This document shows positions 17,491 to 26,538 of a DNA stretch of 64,000 nt, in pieces (the first letter of the stretch is position 1; each line of letters starts with the position of its first letter). Below the pieces are notes generated by a model. It did not search any database, had not been told where the DNA came from, and was given only the letters and a program-made list of their open reading frames with translations. Location of the stretch: NCBI RefSeq assembly GCF_965223285.1, contig NZ_OZ244997.1:5704001-5768000 (forward strand), given 5' to 3'. The DNA is from Leptofilum sp965223285 (lineage in GTDB: Bacteria; Chloroflexota; Anaerolineae; Promineifilales; Promineifilaceae). The translations under genes and the position numbers were made by a program.

Positions 17491-18626
17491 TCAAACGCCA
17501 ATCTAAGCTGCTAGACATTTTGCGCCAGGCGTCGGCCACCAAAATTACCGACCTGCCTGATGCAGATTTAGGCCGTGCCGAAACTGAACCCTTTCCCTTT
17601 TTGGCGATCGTGGGGCAGGTAGAGATGAAGCTGGCCCTGACTTTGTCGCTGATTAACCCGGAGGTTGGTGGGGTGCTGCTCATCGGCCCACGGGGTACGG
17701 CCAAGACAACGGCCGTGCGCTCCCTCACCGATTTGCTGCCCACCGTGCGCCACAGCCTGTGCGTTCATGGCTGCACCGAAGAAATGATAGAGCAGCTAGG
17801 TATGGATGGCGTTTGCCACGACTGCGCCACCAAATTTGGACATGGCGAGCCGCTTGCTACGCTTGATAAAGTGCGTATTTTTGAGCTGCCGTTAAATGCC
17901 CGGTTGGATGATGTCGTCGGCGGCATCAACGAGCGCGTCGCTCTGGAACAGAACCGGGTACGGCTAGAGCGTGGCCTGTTGGGTCATGCGGATCGCCATA
18001 TTTTGTACATAGATGAAGTCAATTTGCTTGACGACGCGATTACCGACGCTATTTTAGATGCTGCGGCGCAGGGGTATTACACCGTGCGCCGAGGGCCCTT
18101 GAAGATGACTTATAACGCCCGCCTGATGCTCATCGGCTCAATGAACCCGGAGGAAGGGCGGCTACGGCCGCAGCTCATGGATCGCTTTGGTTTGCGGGCG
18201 GTGGTACGTGGTTTGGATGAGCCAGCCCTGCGCTACCAGGCATACGAGCGGGCGATGAGCTACAAGCGGCAGCCAGAACTGTTTGCCGCCAGCTTTGCCG
18301 ATGGCACGCTGGCACTGGCTGAGGAAATTCAGCAGGCGCGCGATCGGTTGCCGCATGTTACGGTGAGTGAGGCTGCTCGCGAGCTTGGTCTAACATTGGT
18401 TGAAAAGCTGGCAATTGATTCTAACCGGGCGGAGATTACGCTGTTTGAGGCGGCGCGCGCCCATGCTGCTGCTGATGAACGAGAAGAGGTGTTGGCAGAG
18501 GACGTGCAGGCAGTGGCTCTCTTGGCATTGCGTCAGCGGCAAAGTCCGGAGCTTACCCAGTTTTTTGCTAATCAGGCAGAAGAGGATGGGGTATTAACGG
18601 CCGTTTTCCATCAAAATTCCTCTTAA
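17487..18626 (+). CDS. Magnesium-chelatase subunit I-like AAA+ ATPase
   Basis: AAA+ ATPase of the ChlI/BchI clade, 379 residues. Walker A is GPRGTAKTT (67-75), Walker B ILYIDEVNLLDD (Asp176-Glu177), and the family GSMNPEEGRLRPQLMDRFG arginine-finger region is intact. An insert between the two carries four cysteines (C92, C96, C110, C113) that could bind metal. In chelatases this subunit drives metal insertion with subunits D and H, but neither is in the window, so the partner is unknown. It could serve cobalt/cobalamin or another remodelling role. It is coupled to the thioesterase by a four-base overlap. Confidence 0.9.
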   Translation: MIKRQSKLLDILRQASATKITDLPDADLGRAETEPFPFLAIVGQVEMKLALTLSLINPEVGGVLLIGPRGTAKTTAVRSLTDLLPTVRHSLCVHGCTEEMIEQLGMDGVCHDCATKFGHGEPLATLDKVRIFELPLNARLDDVVGGINERVALEQNRVRLERGLLGHADRHILYIDEVNLLDDAITDAILDAAAQGYYTVRRGPLKMTYNARLMLIGSMNPEEGRLRPQLMDRFGLRAVVRGLDEPALRYQAYERAMSYKRQPELFAASFADGTLALAEEIQQARDRLPHVTVSEAARELGLTLVEKLAIDSNRAEITLFEAARAHAAADEREEVLAEDVQAVALLALRQRQSPELTQFFANQAEEDGVLTAVFHQNSS

Positions 18627-18690
18627 AAAACTCTGTGTCTCCTCTGTGCAGCTCTGCGTTCCTAAAAAATCTCAAAAACCATTGGTTCCT
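18627..18690. repeat. Intergenic CTCTGTG-type repeat
   Basis: The text AACTCTGTGTCTCCTCTGTG is followed by GCTCTGCGTTC. It belongs to the same loose family as 7478-7545. It fills the gap before the next gene and creates a spurious N-terminal extension in frame (from GTG 18635). Confidence 0.6.
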
Positions 18691-18691
18691 C

Positions 18692-19324
18692 ATGACAAAA
18701 CCACAAACGCAAACCCTCTTCCTCCTTAGCTTTACCACGATCTTGGTGGGGTACTTCATGGTTTGGCTGCCGGGGCCGTCGGCCGGATTGCAACTTTTGG
18801 GCTTTGAGATGGGAGAGTGGACCAAGTTCTTTGGGCTGGGTGTTAAGCGCAACTGGTTTTATTTGCCGCCAATCACTCTGGCACTTTGTTTGCTTTTTTT
18901 CACTGTAGAATGGGAGAACGGCCGTTACCAAACCTGGCTCTTTCGTGGGGCAGCAGTCGTCGTGAGCCTACTAGCATTCCCTGCTTTGGAAGATATTACC
19001 GATCCCACTAACTGGCGCGAATATGTGTCCCGCATGGTGGCGATTGGGTTGGTTGTGACTGTTGCTGGTTTGCTTACATTTATGCAGAAACGGCCGTGGC
19101 GGTTCCCTGTAAGCCGCATTTTGATGGTTGTGGCGGGGCTGGTTGGGTTAATCCTCCCGACGCTGATTTACCTGGAAGTACGGCCGTTTGCCAGTGACTT
19201 GATGCGGCTAGCGTTGGGATATGGCCCTGGTTTTTGGCTGAACATTGTAGGGCATACGGCCGTTATTCTGTTGGCGGGTCTGCAATTGGCAAAAAAAATA
19301 GCACCCCCAACGTGCAGTGGTTGA
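18692..19324 (+). CDS. Hypothetical integral membrane protein
   Basis: Unrecognised membrane protein of 210 residues with about six hydrophobic helices (near 8-28, 55-72, 82-100, 112-130, 140-160 and 185-203). I start at ATG 18692 (MTKPQTQT) because everything upstream is the intergenic repeat. Three ACGGCCGT octamers in the frame encode ENGRY, EVRPF and TAVIL, so it looks like resident DNA. It follows the chelatase-like ATPase by 65 bp on the same strand and faces the acyl carrier protein gene. No functional motif was identified. Confidence 0.75.
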   Translation: MTKPQTQTLFLLSFTTILVGYFMVWLPGPSAGLQLLGFEMGEWTKFFGLGVKRNWFYLPPITLALCLLFFTVEWENGRYQTWLFRGAAVVVSLLAFPALEDITDPTNWREYVSRMVAIGLVVTVAGLLTFMQKRPWRFPVSRILMVVAGLVGLILPTLIYLEVRPFASDLMRLALGYGPGFWLNIVGHTAVILLAGLQLAKKIAPPTCSG

Positions 19325-19351
19325 TGGGGGCGCTCAGTAGATGTGAAGTTA

Positions 19352-19382
19352 GGTAATAGGGCAGTGTAATTTCCTGATTACC
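19352..19382. repeat. Inverted repeat between convergent genes
   Basis: GGTAATAGG and CCTGATTACC can pair with one bulge. It lies between the membrane-protein stop and the acpP stop, and resembles the GGGTA/ATTGGGTA-rich text at about 13960-13980. Confidence 0.4.
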
Positions 19383-19391
19383 CAATTGCTT

Positions 19392-19631
19392 TTACGCACG
19401 CATATGCGTGTCGATGTAGCTCACGGCTTCGCCGACGGTCGTGATTTTCTGTGCTTCTTCGTCAGAAATCTCACCGTCGAACTTTTCTTCAAACGCCATA
19501 ATCAGCTCAACCAGATCTAACGAATCTGCTTCCAAATCTTCCCGAAAACGTGCCTCTGGAACAATCTGTTCTTCCTCAACACCTAATAAATCAACAATAA
19601 TTTCAGTTACCTGTGCTTGGGTATCGCTCAT
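19392..19631 (-). CDS. acpP: Acyl carrier protein
   Basis: 79-residue acyl carrier protein that carries growing acyl chains on a phosphopantetheine arm. The attachment Ser lies in EADSLDLVELIMAFEEKF, and the remaining helices (ISDEEAQKITTVGEAVSYI) match bacterial fatty-acid ACPs closely. AAGGAG lies seven bases before the ATG at 19631. It stands alone, not in a fab cluster: upstream on the same strand, after 186 bp, is the glycosidase-O-antigen ligase gene. Fatty-acid synthesis is the likeliest role; a specialised ACP cannot be excluded. Confidence 0.95.
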   Translation of the reverse strand: MSDTQAQVTEIIVDLLGVEEEQIVPEARFREDLEADSLDLVELIMAFEEKFDGEISDEEAQKITTVGEAVSYIDTHMRA

Positions 19632-19817
19632 CCTAATCTCCTTCAGGTTTAAAATTTCAATTTTGTCTGGCGGGCAATTGTAAATTTTCGTAACGAATTG
19701 TCAAGCATTTTCCGCTTGCAGCTTGCCCGCACCACAGTAAAAAACACCATCCATTTGGGGAAGTTACGCCAAATACCCCAATTTTGGGCACGGCAGGTTT
19801 GTTTGATATGCAGATGT

Positions 19818-22800
19818 TTACTTTGGGGGTTCTGACAGATTGCTTACACTGTTTGCTTGCAGCCAGACGGCCGTTCCCAGCAACAAATAAAAGGCAAAGG
19901 CCAAATCTACCAGGAAGAAGCTGTGATCGACGAGTCCATGAAAGACCATGTCGGCTAAAGCCCCACCTAACCCTACAACCACAGGTAGCCACTCGGCTGA
20001 AATGCGTGGGCGTAGCTGCCATAGGGAGCGTGCCAACGCACCGACGAGCCACAGCCCAATGAGCAGTCCGGGTACGCCAATGCGCGTGGCAAAATCCAGG
20101 AACAAGTTATGTGGATGGCTTAAATTCGGATCGCGCCAGGCCGACTCCAAAATGTAGCGGCCACGATATTCGTACAGGAAGTTGTCTAGCCCCACGCCAA
20201 ACCAGGGTTGGTCAGCGATCATATTGAGGCTGGCTTGCCACAGGCTCAGGCGGAAGACGCCAGTTTCTCCAGTGAGGCTGAGGCGGCCAGCCAATGCCGG
20301 AATTTGCTCGATGATGGCTAATCCTACTGCGCCTGCCACGCCAAATATGAGTAGCCAGGGCCACGTTTTACGGCCGTTCACCACCTGCCACTGCCAAAAC
20401 AGAATCACGAAGGCGGCAGGTAAGCCCAAAAACAAACCGCCCTTGCTGAAGGTGAGTAGGAAGGCCAGCACGGTGGGGATGAGGACGGCCGTATACACCC
20501 ACCATCTTTTGCCATGAACATGCTTGCTGCCCAGCAAGGCCATCCCACCCAGCAGCGGCACAATCCGCCCCAGGTAAAGTGCCACGTTGTTTGGTGAGCC
20601 GTAGATCGATTTCAGACGGAGCAGCCCACCCTCGGCGGTGATGAGGCTGGCGCGGTCGAAGCCCACTTGCCAAAGGCCATATAGCGCCACGACCAGCCCA
20701 CCCAGTACAAAGCCATCCAAAATGCGCCACATTTCTGCCTTTTGGGGTTTTGTGCCGCGCAGCACCCAGTAAAACAGGGCTGGTTCTAAAATAACCACCC
20801 GCCATTCGTTGCTGGCTACGTCTAATCGATTAGTGAAGAAAAGGGAAGCGGTGGCGACGAGCGTGAGGGCGAGGATGCCGTAATCGGTAGGCAGCAATCG
20901 GTTTTCAGTAATCAGTAAACGGTTTTGTTGCTTAAAGCGTTGCAGGATAGCGGTGAGGCGGTTGGTAGCGTAGGCGGCGAAGGTGATTAATGTGAAGACC
21001 TCAATTAGCGAAAAGCGATAGTTGAGGATTGGTTTGGGCAAGGGTGGCACGTAGAACGGGAAGCAGAAAGCAATGAGGACCAGGCCCCAGACTGGCCGCC
21101 AATAAAGCAGAACAAAAAGGATTGCCAACGCTGCTGCGTAAATGAAAAAGGTAGGCGTGACGTAATAGATTGAGGCAACGGCAGCGGTGAGGGCGAGCTG
21201 GCTGCCATCTCCCAGGCGACGGTAGAGGCCACCCATTTGTTCGGCCCAGGTGAACCAGCCTGCCAAAAAAACGAGCGTAGCGGTTACGGCCGTTACTGCC
21301 AACTGCCAGCTTGCGTTCAAAGCGGTGAACTGCTCTCGCTGCTGGCGGAGCCATTCTGACCAGTTTGCCTGTCGCCAAATTCGTATAGCCATTATGAGAG
21401 AAAGCATAGCTGTACCCGCCAACAGCCATCGGCCCCACCGATACCAGCCATCCTGCGGCTGATATCCCACGCTGAAACCATTCAGTGCCCACTGGTCCCA
21501 GCCGCGCGAGGCCACGATTTCGGCCGTGTGGATGCCAGGTGGCAGGTTGCGGGCAACCCATTCGGTAGCGATATAGTCGTCGCTTTTCACCGCCGAGGTG
21601 AGAATGAGCATCGCGCCATTTTCGTCACGGGGGAGAGCGTTGGCGGGCTGGCCGTCAACGGTGATGTAAAAGCGGGCGCGGAAGTTGGCGCGGCGCACTC
21701 GCAGCCCCAAATCGGTGCCGTAAAAGGTGAAAGTTACTTTGTCACCGAGCAGCACGTCGTCTGGCTGCTGGCCAATGTCGGCCCCAAATTCGGGTGAGAA
21801 TTCCCAATTGCCTTCGTACACTTGGGCGGGATTGTTGGGCTGGGCTAACTGGAAGCCAGGTTGGGCCACGGCCGTATTTTGATTGGCGAGATAGGTTTGC
21901 AGGGCAACGGCCGTTTCCGACCCAGCAACGCTAAATCCCCAAGCCGGATCGTCGGCCGGGGCTTCTGGTTCCCAACTCTCCAAAAAGGCAACGCCCAGCC
22001 AGGGCCATTCCAATCTGGCACGCTCCAGCGCGGCAATGGTGTACGACGCCTGCTGTGCGGCCGTCACTTCGCCCCAAATGGAAGGATCACCACGCCAATT
22101 GGCAGGCAGGCTGTTCCAACCCCAGTTGCCTGCCCAGATGGCTTTACGGCCGTCGCCGTTACGCACCATCACCTCTCGCAGCAAAATGGCGCGGCTAAAG
22201 TTGAGCGTTTCGTTGTCCACAGCGCGATCATCTGGCGAGCTGTTGAAGCCATACGGTTTGGCAGCAACAATGTCAAAGGCGTCAGCCGCGTCAGTTTCGT
22301 ATAGCTGTTGCAAAAAGAGGTGATCGGCCAGATTGTCAGGCCCGGTTTCCACCGTGGGGGCCAGCGGCGCGGCCACAATCACTGCATCACTGTCGGCCTG
22401 GCGGATGGCGTTGGCCGCTGCGCTTAGGAGCGCGCCGTAATCGTCAGGATTGGGCGGCTGGTTGCCCCAATGGCTGGCAAGATTGGGTTCATCCCAAATC
22501 ATGTAGAACTGGATTTCATCCCCATACCGACTAGCAAATTCGGCAGCCCATTGGGCGAAGACGGCCGTTTCTACCGGTGCAAAACCATTCTCAGGGTTGC
22601 CATCTAGCAAGGGGACGAGAGTGAGATGGTGTTGGGAAACGGCCGTTACCAACCGATCAGCTTCATCCCAATCAAACGCCTCGCTAAAATAAAACGGCTG
22701 CTTCACAAACTGCACGCCCATATCCGCAATCTGCTGGAGATTGTCGGTCAGAGCAGCATCGTCGTACTGGTTGAAGGCAACGTTGAGACCGGGCTGCATC

Positions 22801-22961
22801 CCGCCAAAGTTGACCGGTTCCGGCAGGCCGTCGGGGATGCCTCGCGTGAGAAAATCCTGCCTAAGCTGGAGCGCACCGATGACCAACAGGGCCACCAGTG
22901 CCAAAATTAGCCAAAAAAGGGAAAACAGGCGAGCGCGTTGCGAACTTTTTGCACCATTCAT
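19818..22961 (-). CDS. Fusion of a glycoside-hydrolase-like domain and an O-antigen ligase family membrane domain
   Basis: A 1047-residue protein from ATG 22961 (a TTG at 22985 is the other option). A signal-anchor helix at about 10-30 is followed by an extracytoplasmic TIM-barrel-like region (about 55-370) of clan GH-A type. The acid/base motif position reads YMIWDEPNLASHW (family W-N/D-EPN). A beta-sandwich-like region (about 395-500) follows, then about 12 membrane helices. These include the O-antigen ligase signature GSPNNVALYLGR and QPWFGVGLDNFLYEY...SHPHNLFLDF. It may trim or recognise glycan and then polymerise or ligate it at the outer membrane face. A small repeat has inserted in frame at 20899-20931. 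Expression is toward acpP, with a 186-bp gap. Confidence 0.82.
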   Translation of the reverse strand: MNGAKSSQRARLFSLFWLILALVALLVIGALQLRQDFLTRGIPDGLPEPVNFGGMQPGLNVAFNQYDDAALTDNLQQIADMGVQFVKQPFYFSEAFDWDEADRLVTAVSQHHLTLVPLLDGNPENGFAPVETAVFAQWAAEFASRYGDEIQFYMIWDEPNLASHWGNQPPNPDDYGALLSAAANAIRQADSDAVIVAAPLAPTVETGPDNLADHLFLQQLYETDAADAFDIVAAKPYGFNSSPDDRAVDNETLNFSRAILLREVMVRNGDGRKAIWAGNWGWNSLPANWRGDPSIWGEVTAAQQASYTIAALERARLEWPWLGVAFLESWEPEAPADDPAWGFSVAGSETAVALQTYLANQNTAVAQPGFQLAQPNNPAQVYEGNWEFSPEFGADIGQQPDDVLLGDKVTFTFYGTDLGLRVRRANFRARFYITVDGQPANALPRDENGAMLILTSAVKSDDYIATEWVARNLPPGIHTAEIVASRGWDQWALNGFSVGYQPQDGWYRWGRWLLAGTAMLSLIMAIRIWRQANWSEWLRQQREQFTALNASWQLAVTAVTATLVFLAGWFTWAEQMGGLYRRLGDGSQLALTAAVASIYYVTPTFFIYAAALAILFVLLYWRPVWGLVLIAFCFPFYVPPLPKPILNYRFSLIEVFTLITFAAYATNRLTAILQRFKQQNRLLITENRLLPTDYGILALTLVATASLFFTNRLDVASNEWRVVILEPALFYWVLRGTKPQKAEMWRILDGFVLGGLVVALYGLWQVGFDRASLITAEGGLLRLKSIYGSPNNVALYLGRIVPLLGGMALLGSKHVHGKRWWVYTAVLIPTVLAFLLTFSKGGLFLGLPAAFVILFWQWQVVNGRKTWPWLLIFGVAGAVGLAIIEQIPALAGRLSLTGETGVFRLSLWQASLNMIADQPWFGVGLDNFLYEYRGRYILESAWRDPNLSHPHNLFLDFATRIGVPGLLIGLWLVGALARSLWQLRPRISAEWLPVVVGLGGALADMVFHGLVDHSFFLVDLAFAFYLLLGTAVWLQANSVSNLSEPPK
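20899..20931. repeat. CAGTAATCAGT-family repeat inside a coding region
   Basis: GGTTTTCAGTAATCAGTAAA plus flanking text matches the intergenic family at 30001-30062 and 38857-38880. In the O-antigen-ligase fusion it encodes RLLITENRLLPTDYG in a cytoplasmic or periplasmic loop. Confidence 0.7.
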
Positions 22962-23053
22962 CCGCCTGATTTTGCCACGCCCCAAATTTGGTGCAACTAT
23001 GTCTTTCTTACGGCTTGACTACGGATGCTTAAAAAATCAGTAATAGAATCGTT

Positions 23054-23082
23054 TTCGTTGGAAATGCTTAGTTTCCGACGAA
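23054..23082. terminator. Hairpin downstream of the DAO-type oxidase gene
   Basis: TTCGTTGGAAA and TTTCCGACGAA form an 11-bp stem (one G-T) ten bases after the minus-strand stop. There is no U-tract on the minus strand, so its terminator role is uncertain. Confidence 0.4.
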
Positions 23083-23091
23083 GGAGATTTT

Positions 23092-24399
23092 TTATCCTAG
23101 CACTGTATGGCTGCTTTCTGTGTTGATTTCGCGGAGGCGGGAGTAGAAGCCAGCATTGAGCACAGCACTGGTATAGGGCATTTTTACCTGGATCGGGTCC
23201 ACATCATGGTTTTGCCCATTTTCCACCGCATCGATGAGCGTGGCCATCAGGTGTCCCACGCCGGCGGCGTTTTTAAACTGGTTGCCGCTGGTGCCGACTG
23301 CCAGATAAAAGCCCGGCAGATCGGATTGGTCATAAATGGGAATCCAGTCGTCGGAGACGTCGTACAGGCTGACGATGCCGCTTGGTTTTGAGGGAATCTC
23401 CAGATCGGGAATGCGGCGGGCCAGGCGGTATACCTGGGTTTTCCAAAGCTGGTCAGTGAGATGAGGTTGGTATTCATCTGGGTTGGCGACCCATTCTTTG
23501 GGGTCACATTCAGGGTCGGTGCTGCCAACGAGGATGTTGTTTCCAGTTTCGGGACGATAGTAGATACCACAGTCGGCATCCGAAAAGATGAACCCTTTTT
23601 CGTTGAAGTTGAACCCTTTGGGTGAGGCGACATGGTGCACCTCCCGGCGCAGGGCGTTTGTTTTGATCTGCATCCCGTCTTCCACACCGGCCAGGCGATT
23701 GACAATAAACGAGTGCGGCCCGGCAGCGTTGACGACAATGGGGGCGTCAATCTGGGTGCCGTCGCTGAGGGTGATGCCTGAAACACGGCCGTTTTCCTGC
23801 CGCACTGCCACGACCTCCGCATTAAACAAAAAGTTGCCGCCATTGGCTTGCGCCGCCTGCATCAAATTGTAGGTCGCCAACTGCGGATCGTTGACGTAGC
23901 CACCTTGCGGATTGTAGATGCCGCCGGTGAGCGGCGTGGTGGGGTCTTCCCAAAAGGCCTCATCATCAATGGGACGGGGTGGGGCAAAGGTGTGCAAATT
24001 GCCGATGGGGAACTTTTCCCGCAGAGTTTCTAGGGTCCACTCTTCGTACGCGATGCCAACTTGCTCAAATATATTGATGAAATTTTGTTCGCCAGGATCG
24101 TTGTTGCGCAGGATGACAAAGCCACATTCCACATATTTGGCATAGCCGCGCTCATCAACTGGTCCAATGTAATCTGCCCAATCTTTCCAGTAAAAGTAAT
24201 TTTCAAAGGCCATTTGCGCCCCATCGAGCGTGGAATAATGAAAGCGCACAATGGCACACGAATTGCTGGTGGAGCCAAACCCAGCGGCGGGTAGTTTGTC
24301 GATGTTCAATGGTTTGTAGCCACGCTTTGTGAGTTCAAAGGCGATGGCGCAGCCAATGATTCCGGCACCAATGATGATAGCATCTGGTTTTTGATTCAT
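23092..24399 (-). CDS. FAD-dependent oxidoreductase, DAO (sarcosine/glycine oxidase-like) family
   Basis: Flavoprotein of 435 residues with an N-terminal ADP-binding motif IIIGAGIIGCAIAFEL, a following GSTSNSCAIVRFHYS loop, and a C-terminal GFYLAVGTSGNQFKNAAGVG flavin-binding segment. This layout fits the DAO family that oxidises amines such as sarcosine, glycine, proline or betaine-derived compounds. The exact substrate is not readable. The start ATG 24399 has GAGGAGAGG upstream. It stands alone between the glycan fusion gene and the FlgO-like regulator, with no partner subunits of heterotetrameric sarcosine oxidase nearby. Confidence 0.88.
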   Translation of the reverse strand: MNQKPDAIIIGAGIIGCAIAFELTKRGYKPLNIDKLPAAGFGSTSNSCAIVRFHYSTLDGAQMAFENYFYWKDWADYIGPVDERGYAKYVECGFVILRNNDPGEQNFINIFEQVGIAYEEWTLETLREKFPIGNLHTFAPPRPIDDEAFWEDPTTPLTGGIYNPQGGYVNDPQLATYNLMQAAQANGGNFLFNAEVVAVRQENGRVSGITLSDGTQIDAPIVVNAAGPHSFIVNRLAGVEDGMQIKTNALRREVHHVASPKGFNFNEKGFIFSDADCGIYYRPETGNNILVGSTDPECDPKEWVANPDEYQPHLTDQLWKTQVYRLARRIPDLEIPSKPSGIVSLYDVSDDWIPIYDQSDLPGFYLAVGTSGNQFKNAAGVGHLMATLIDAVENGQNHDVDPIQVKMPYTSAVLNAGFYSRLREINTESSHTVLG

Positions 24400-24566
24400 C
24401 GTTCCTCTCCTCAGACTAACTTAGCGGCGTGGCGCAGAGGGGGACAGAGAAAATTTAACGGTGTCCACGCTGCCTGACTTTTTTGTCAGATACGGCCGTA
24501 TTTTAGCATAATTTGTCGTTGAAAATTCAGGGAGAAAGGGTGGGTAGACGAACATTTCGCGCTTGG

Positions 24567-26180
24567 TTAGGGTATCGATAGCCCTGCTTCTTGCAACGAT
24601 TCTAGTATTTGCTTACGCAAATCGCCCTTCATGACAAACATGCTCAGAAAATGATCCGCCTGTTCAGGAAAATCCGGTTTCAACCTTAGCAGGTCATCTA
24701 CCGCCGCCTGTGCCTCAGCTAGGCGTCCCAGTCGACTCAAAGCAGCAGCCCGTAATAATGCATCCCAGAACAAGCCGGGTAGATTAAACGCCTGTGCCTC
24801 AGCCAGCGCCTGCTCGTCCTCTCTACGGGAAAAATGATGCAAAAAATAAGGCAGGCGGAACCAGCCGGGGAAAAATGGGTTGAGCTTGATTGCCCTATCC
24901 AAAAGAGCCAGGCCGCTTGCCTCGTCGCCCGCTAAAGCCAGCCAAAAACCGGCGGTGCCGATATAAGCAGCGTCATTGGGATTTAGTTCAAGGGAGCGGT
25001 GGCAGACCCGCTGCACCCCTGCTTGATCCCGGTGTTGAAAATAGATATTGGCCAACACGCTATGAGCCTCTTGGCAGTGCGGGTCCAGCCGAATGGCTCG
25101 ATTGGCGCAGATTAAGGCTTCACCCAGCGGATCGTCCGGCGAGTCTAGCCCTAGAATATAAGCATTGGTATACATGCCGCCCAGTGCCGCCCAAGCCGGG
25201 GCATAGGTCGGTGCTGTCTCCACTGCCTGTTCCAATGCTTGCCGCGCTTCCTGATGGGCTTCAGGCGTTACATTCATCAGAAAATCAGCCCGCCGCAGGA
25301 CCGCTTCGTAAACGGTCAAGTCGTCGATCCGCTTGGCCCGCGCCGTTTGGGCTACCAGGCGGGGGATGACGCCATAGTTGGAACCAATGATGGCCACAAT
25401 GCGCTCAATAATTTCATCTTGCACATCAAAGAGCGTGGCGGCGGTCAATTCACGGTCGAATTGCTGTGCCCACACCTGCAAGCCGTCATGGGCATCATTT
25501 AGGGCGACCGAGAGGCGTAAGCGTTTCTTGTCACGATAAACAGTTCCGGTTACAAGGAAATCAGCACCTAACTGTCGGCCGATTTCCGGCACGCTTTGGG
25601 TTGTATTGCTGAAGCGGCGGCAGGAATGGTAGGCGATGACGGCCAATCCCTGAAAGCGAGAGAAATAAACAGTCAGTTCATCGCCAATGGCGTCAACAAA
25701 ATGATCTTGGGAGGCATCGCTGCTCAAGCTGTGAAAGGGCAGGACGGCCAAGACCGGTCCTTCGGTGATTATTTCGGCCGCCGGGGTATGTTCTGTTTCC
25801 TCATACTGAGCGGCAACGGCCGTAAACCGGGGCACATAGGTTCCTTTTGGCAGTTCGATGCGGATCGGAGCCGCTAGCCCTTCGTCTGCATAATAATCGT
25901 GCAGTGCCCGCCGCAGCCGACCAGCTTGAATGCGCACAATCGGGTCAGCTTGGGGATCAAAGTCGCGCTCACGCCCCCACGCTTTGGTAGCCACGGTGTA
26001 GGCCTTAATTTGCCCGGCGCGTCCAGCCAGCGTTTCTGTCACCACAAATTGCAAAAATTGGGACAGGCTAGGTGAAGCAATAAAAACAGAACTGGACAAT
26101 ATCCGTTCTAGTTGAGCCATAATTGCGGATGCCTCAGGTTGAGCAACGCCATCTGGGGTCATCCCGGTTGATTGAGCCAT
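24567..26180 (-). CDS. Winged-helix-like/FlgO-like/TPR protein, probable regulator
   Basis: Soluble protein of 537 residues. The N-terminal segment (about 30-110) has LSQFLQFVVTETLAGRAGQ...DFDPQADPIVRIQAGRLRRAL...ELPKGTYVP, a pattern found before FlgO-like domains in regulators and cyclases. A TolB/FlgO-like alpha/beta domain (about 140-275) starts PVLAVLPFHSLSSD. The C-terminal part (about 300-520) is a series of TPR helices (AWAALG, EAHSVLANIYF, and others). It is divergently transcribed from a small protein and a META-domain lipoprotein, which it may regulate. No membrane segment is seen. The DNA-binding assignment is tentative. Confidence 0.75.
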   Translation of the reverse strand: MAQSTGMTPDGVAQPEASAIMAQLERILSSSVFIASPSLSQFLQFVVTETLAGRAGQIKAYTVATKAWGRERDFDPQADPIVRIQAGRLRRALHDYYADEGLAAPIRIELPKGTYVPRFTAVAAQYEETEHTPAAEIITEGPVLAVLPFHSLSSDASQDHFVDAIGDELTVYFSRFQGLAVIAYHSCRRFSNTTQSVPEIGRQLGADFLVTGTVYRDKKRLRLSVALNDAHDGLQVWAQQFDRELTAATLFDVQDEIIERIVAIIGSNYGVIPRLVAQTARAKRIDDLTVYEAVLRRADFLMNVTPEAHQEARQALEQAVETAPTYAPAWAALGGMYTNAYILGLDSPDDPLGEALICANRAIRLDPHCQEAHSVLANIYFQHRDQAGVQRVCHRSLELNPNDAAYIGTAGFWLALAGDEASGLALLDRAIKLNPFFPGWFRLPYFLHHFSRREDEQALAEAQAFNLPGLFWDALLRAAALSRLGRLAEAQAAVDDLLRLKPDFPEQADHFLSMFVMKGDLRKQILESLQEAGLSIP

Positions 26181-26225
26181 GCTCGCTATGTTACCTCATG
26201 TTACCGTAACTTACCCTCTCGTTAC

Positions 26226-26254
26226 TTCACGGCCGTTTCCCGCTCCGCTATGAT
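26226..26254 (+). promoter_or_regulatory. Possible promoter for the small-protein/META-lipoprotein operon
   Basis: TTCACG (26226-26231), 17 bases, then TATGAT (26249-26254). AAGGAG follows at 26271-26276, seven bases before the GTG at 26284. The -35 is weak and overlaps an ACGGCCGT octamer. Confidence 0.4.
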
Positions 26255-26283
26255 GATAGTGAAACAAAACAAGGAGCAGTGAC

Positions 26284-26538
26284 GTGATGAATCAGGCTGT
26301 CCAACAAGTTATCAACCATTTCCCAAGCCAAGAAGAGCGTATTTGGCAGCTATGGCAAGCCGACGAAGATTTTCAAGAGGTGTGCCATGATTACACTCTC
26401 TGCCTAGAAACATTAAGCCGCTGGGCGGTCGCAGCAACAACACAGCAAACTCAAGAATATCTTTCTTTGCGCCGCCGCTTAGAATTTGAAATTGAAATGA
26501 AAATCGAAAATGGAAAGGAGAATCATCATGAAAACTAA
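26284..26538 (+). CDS. Small hypothetical helical protein
   Basis: 84 residues, acidic, apparently all-helical (HFPSQEERIWQLWQADEDFQEVCHDY..., then RRLEFEIEMKIENGK). Start GTG 26284 (or ATG 26287) follows AAGGAG. Its last codons overlap the ribosome site and start of the META lipoprotein gene by 11 bases, so the two are co-expressed. I do not recognise the family. In similar loci a short protein of this kind accompanies a regulator, but that is only suggestive here. Confidence 0.7.
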   Translation: MMNQAVQQVINHFPSQEERIWQLWQADEDFQEVCHDYTLCLETLSRWAVAATTQQTQEYLSLRRRLEFEIEMKIENGKENHHEN

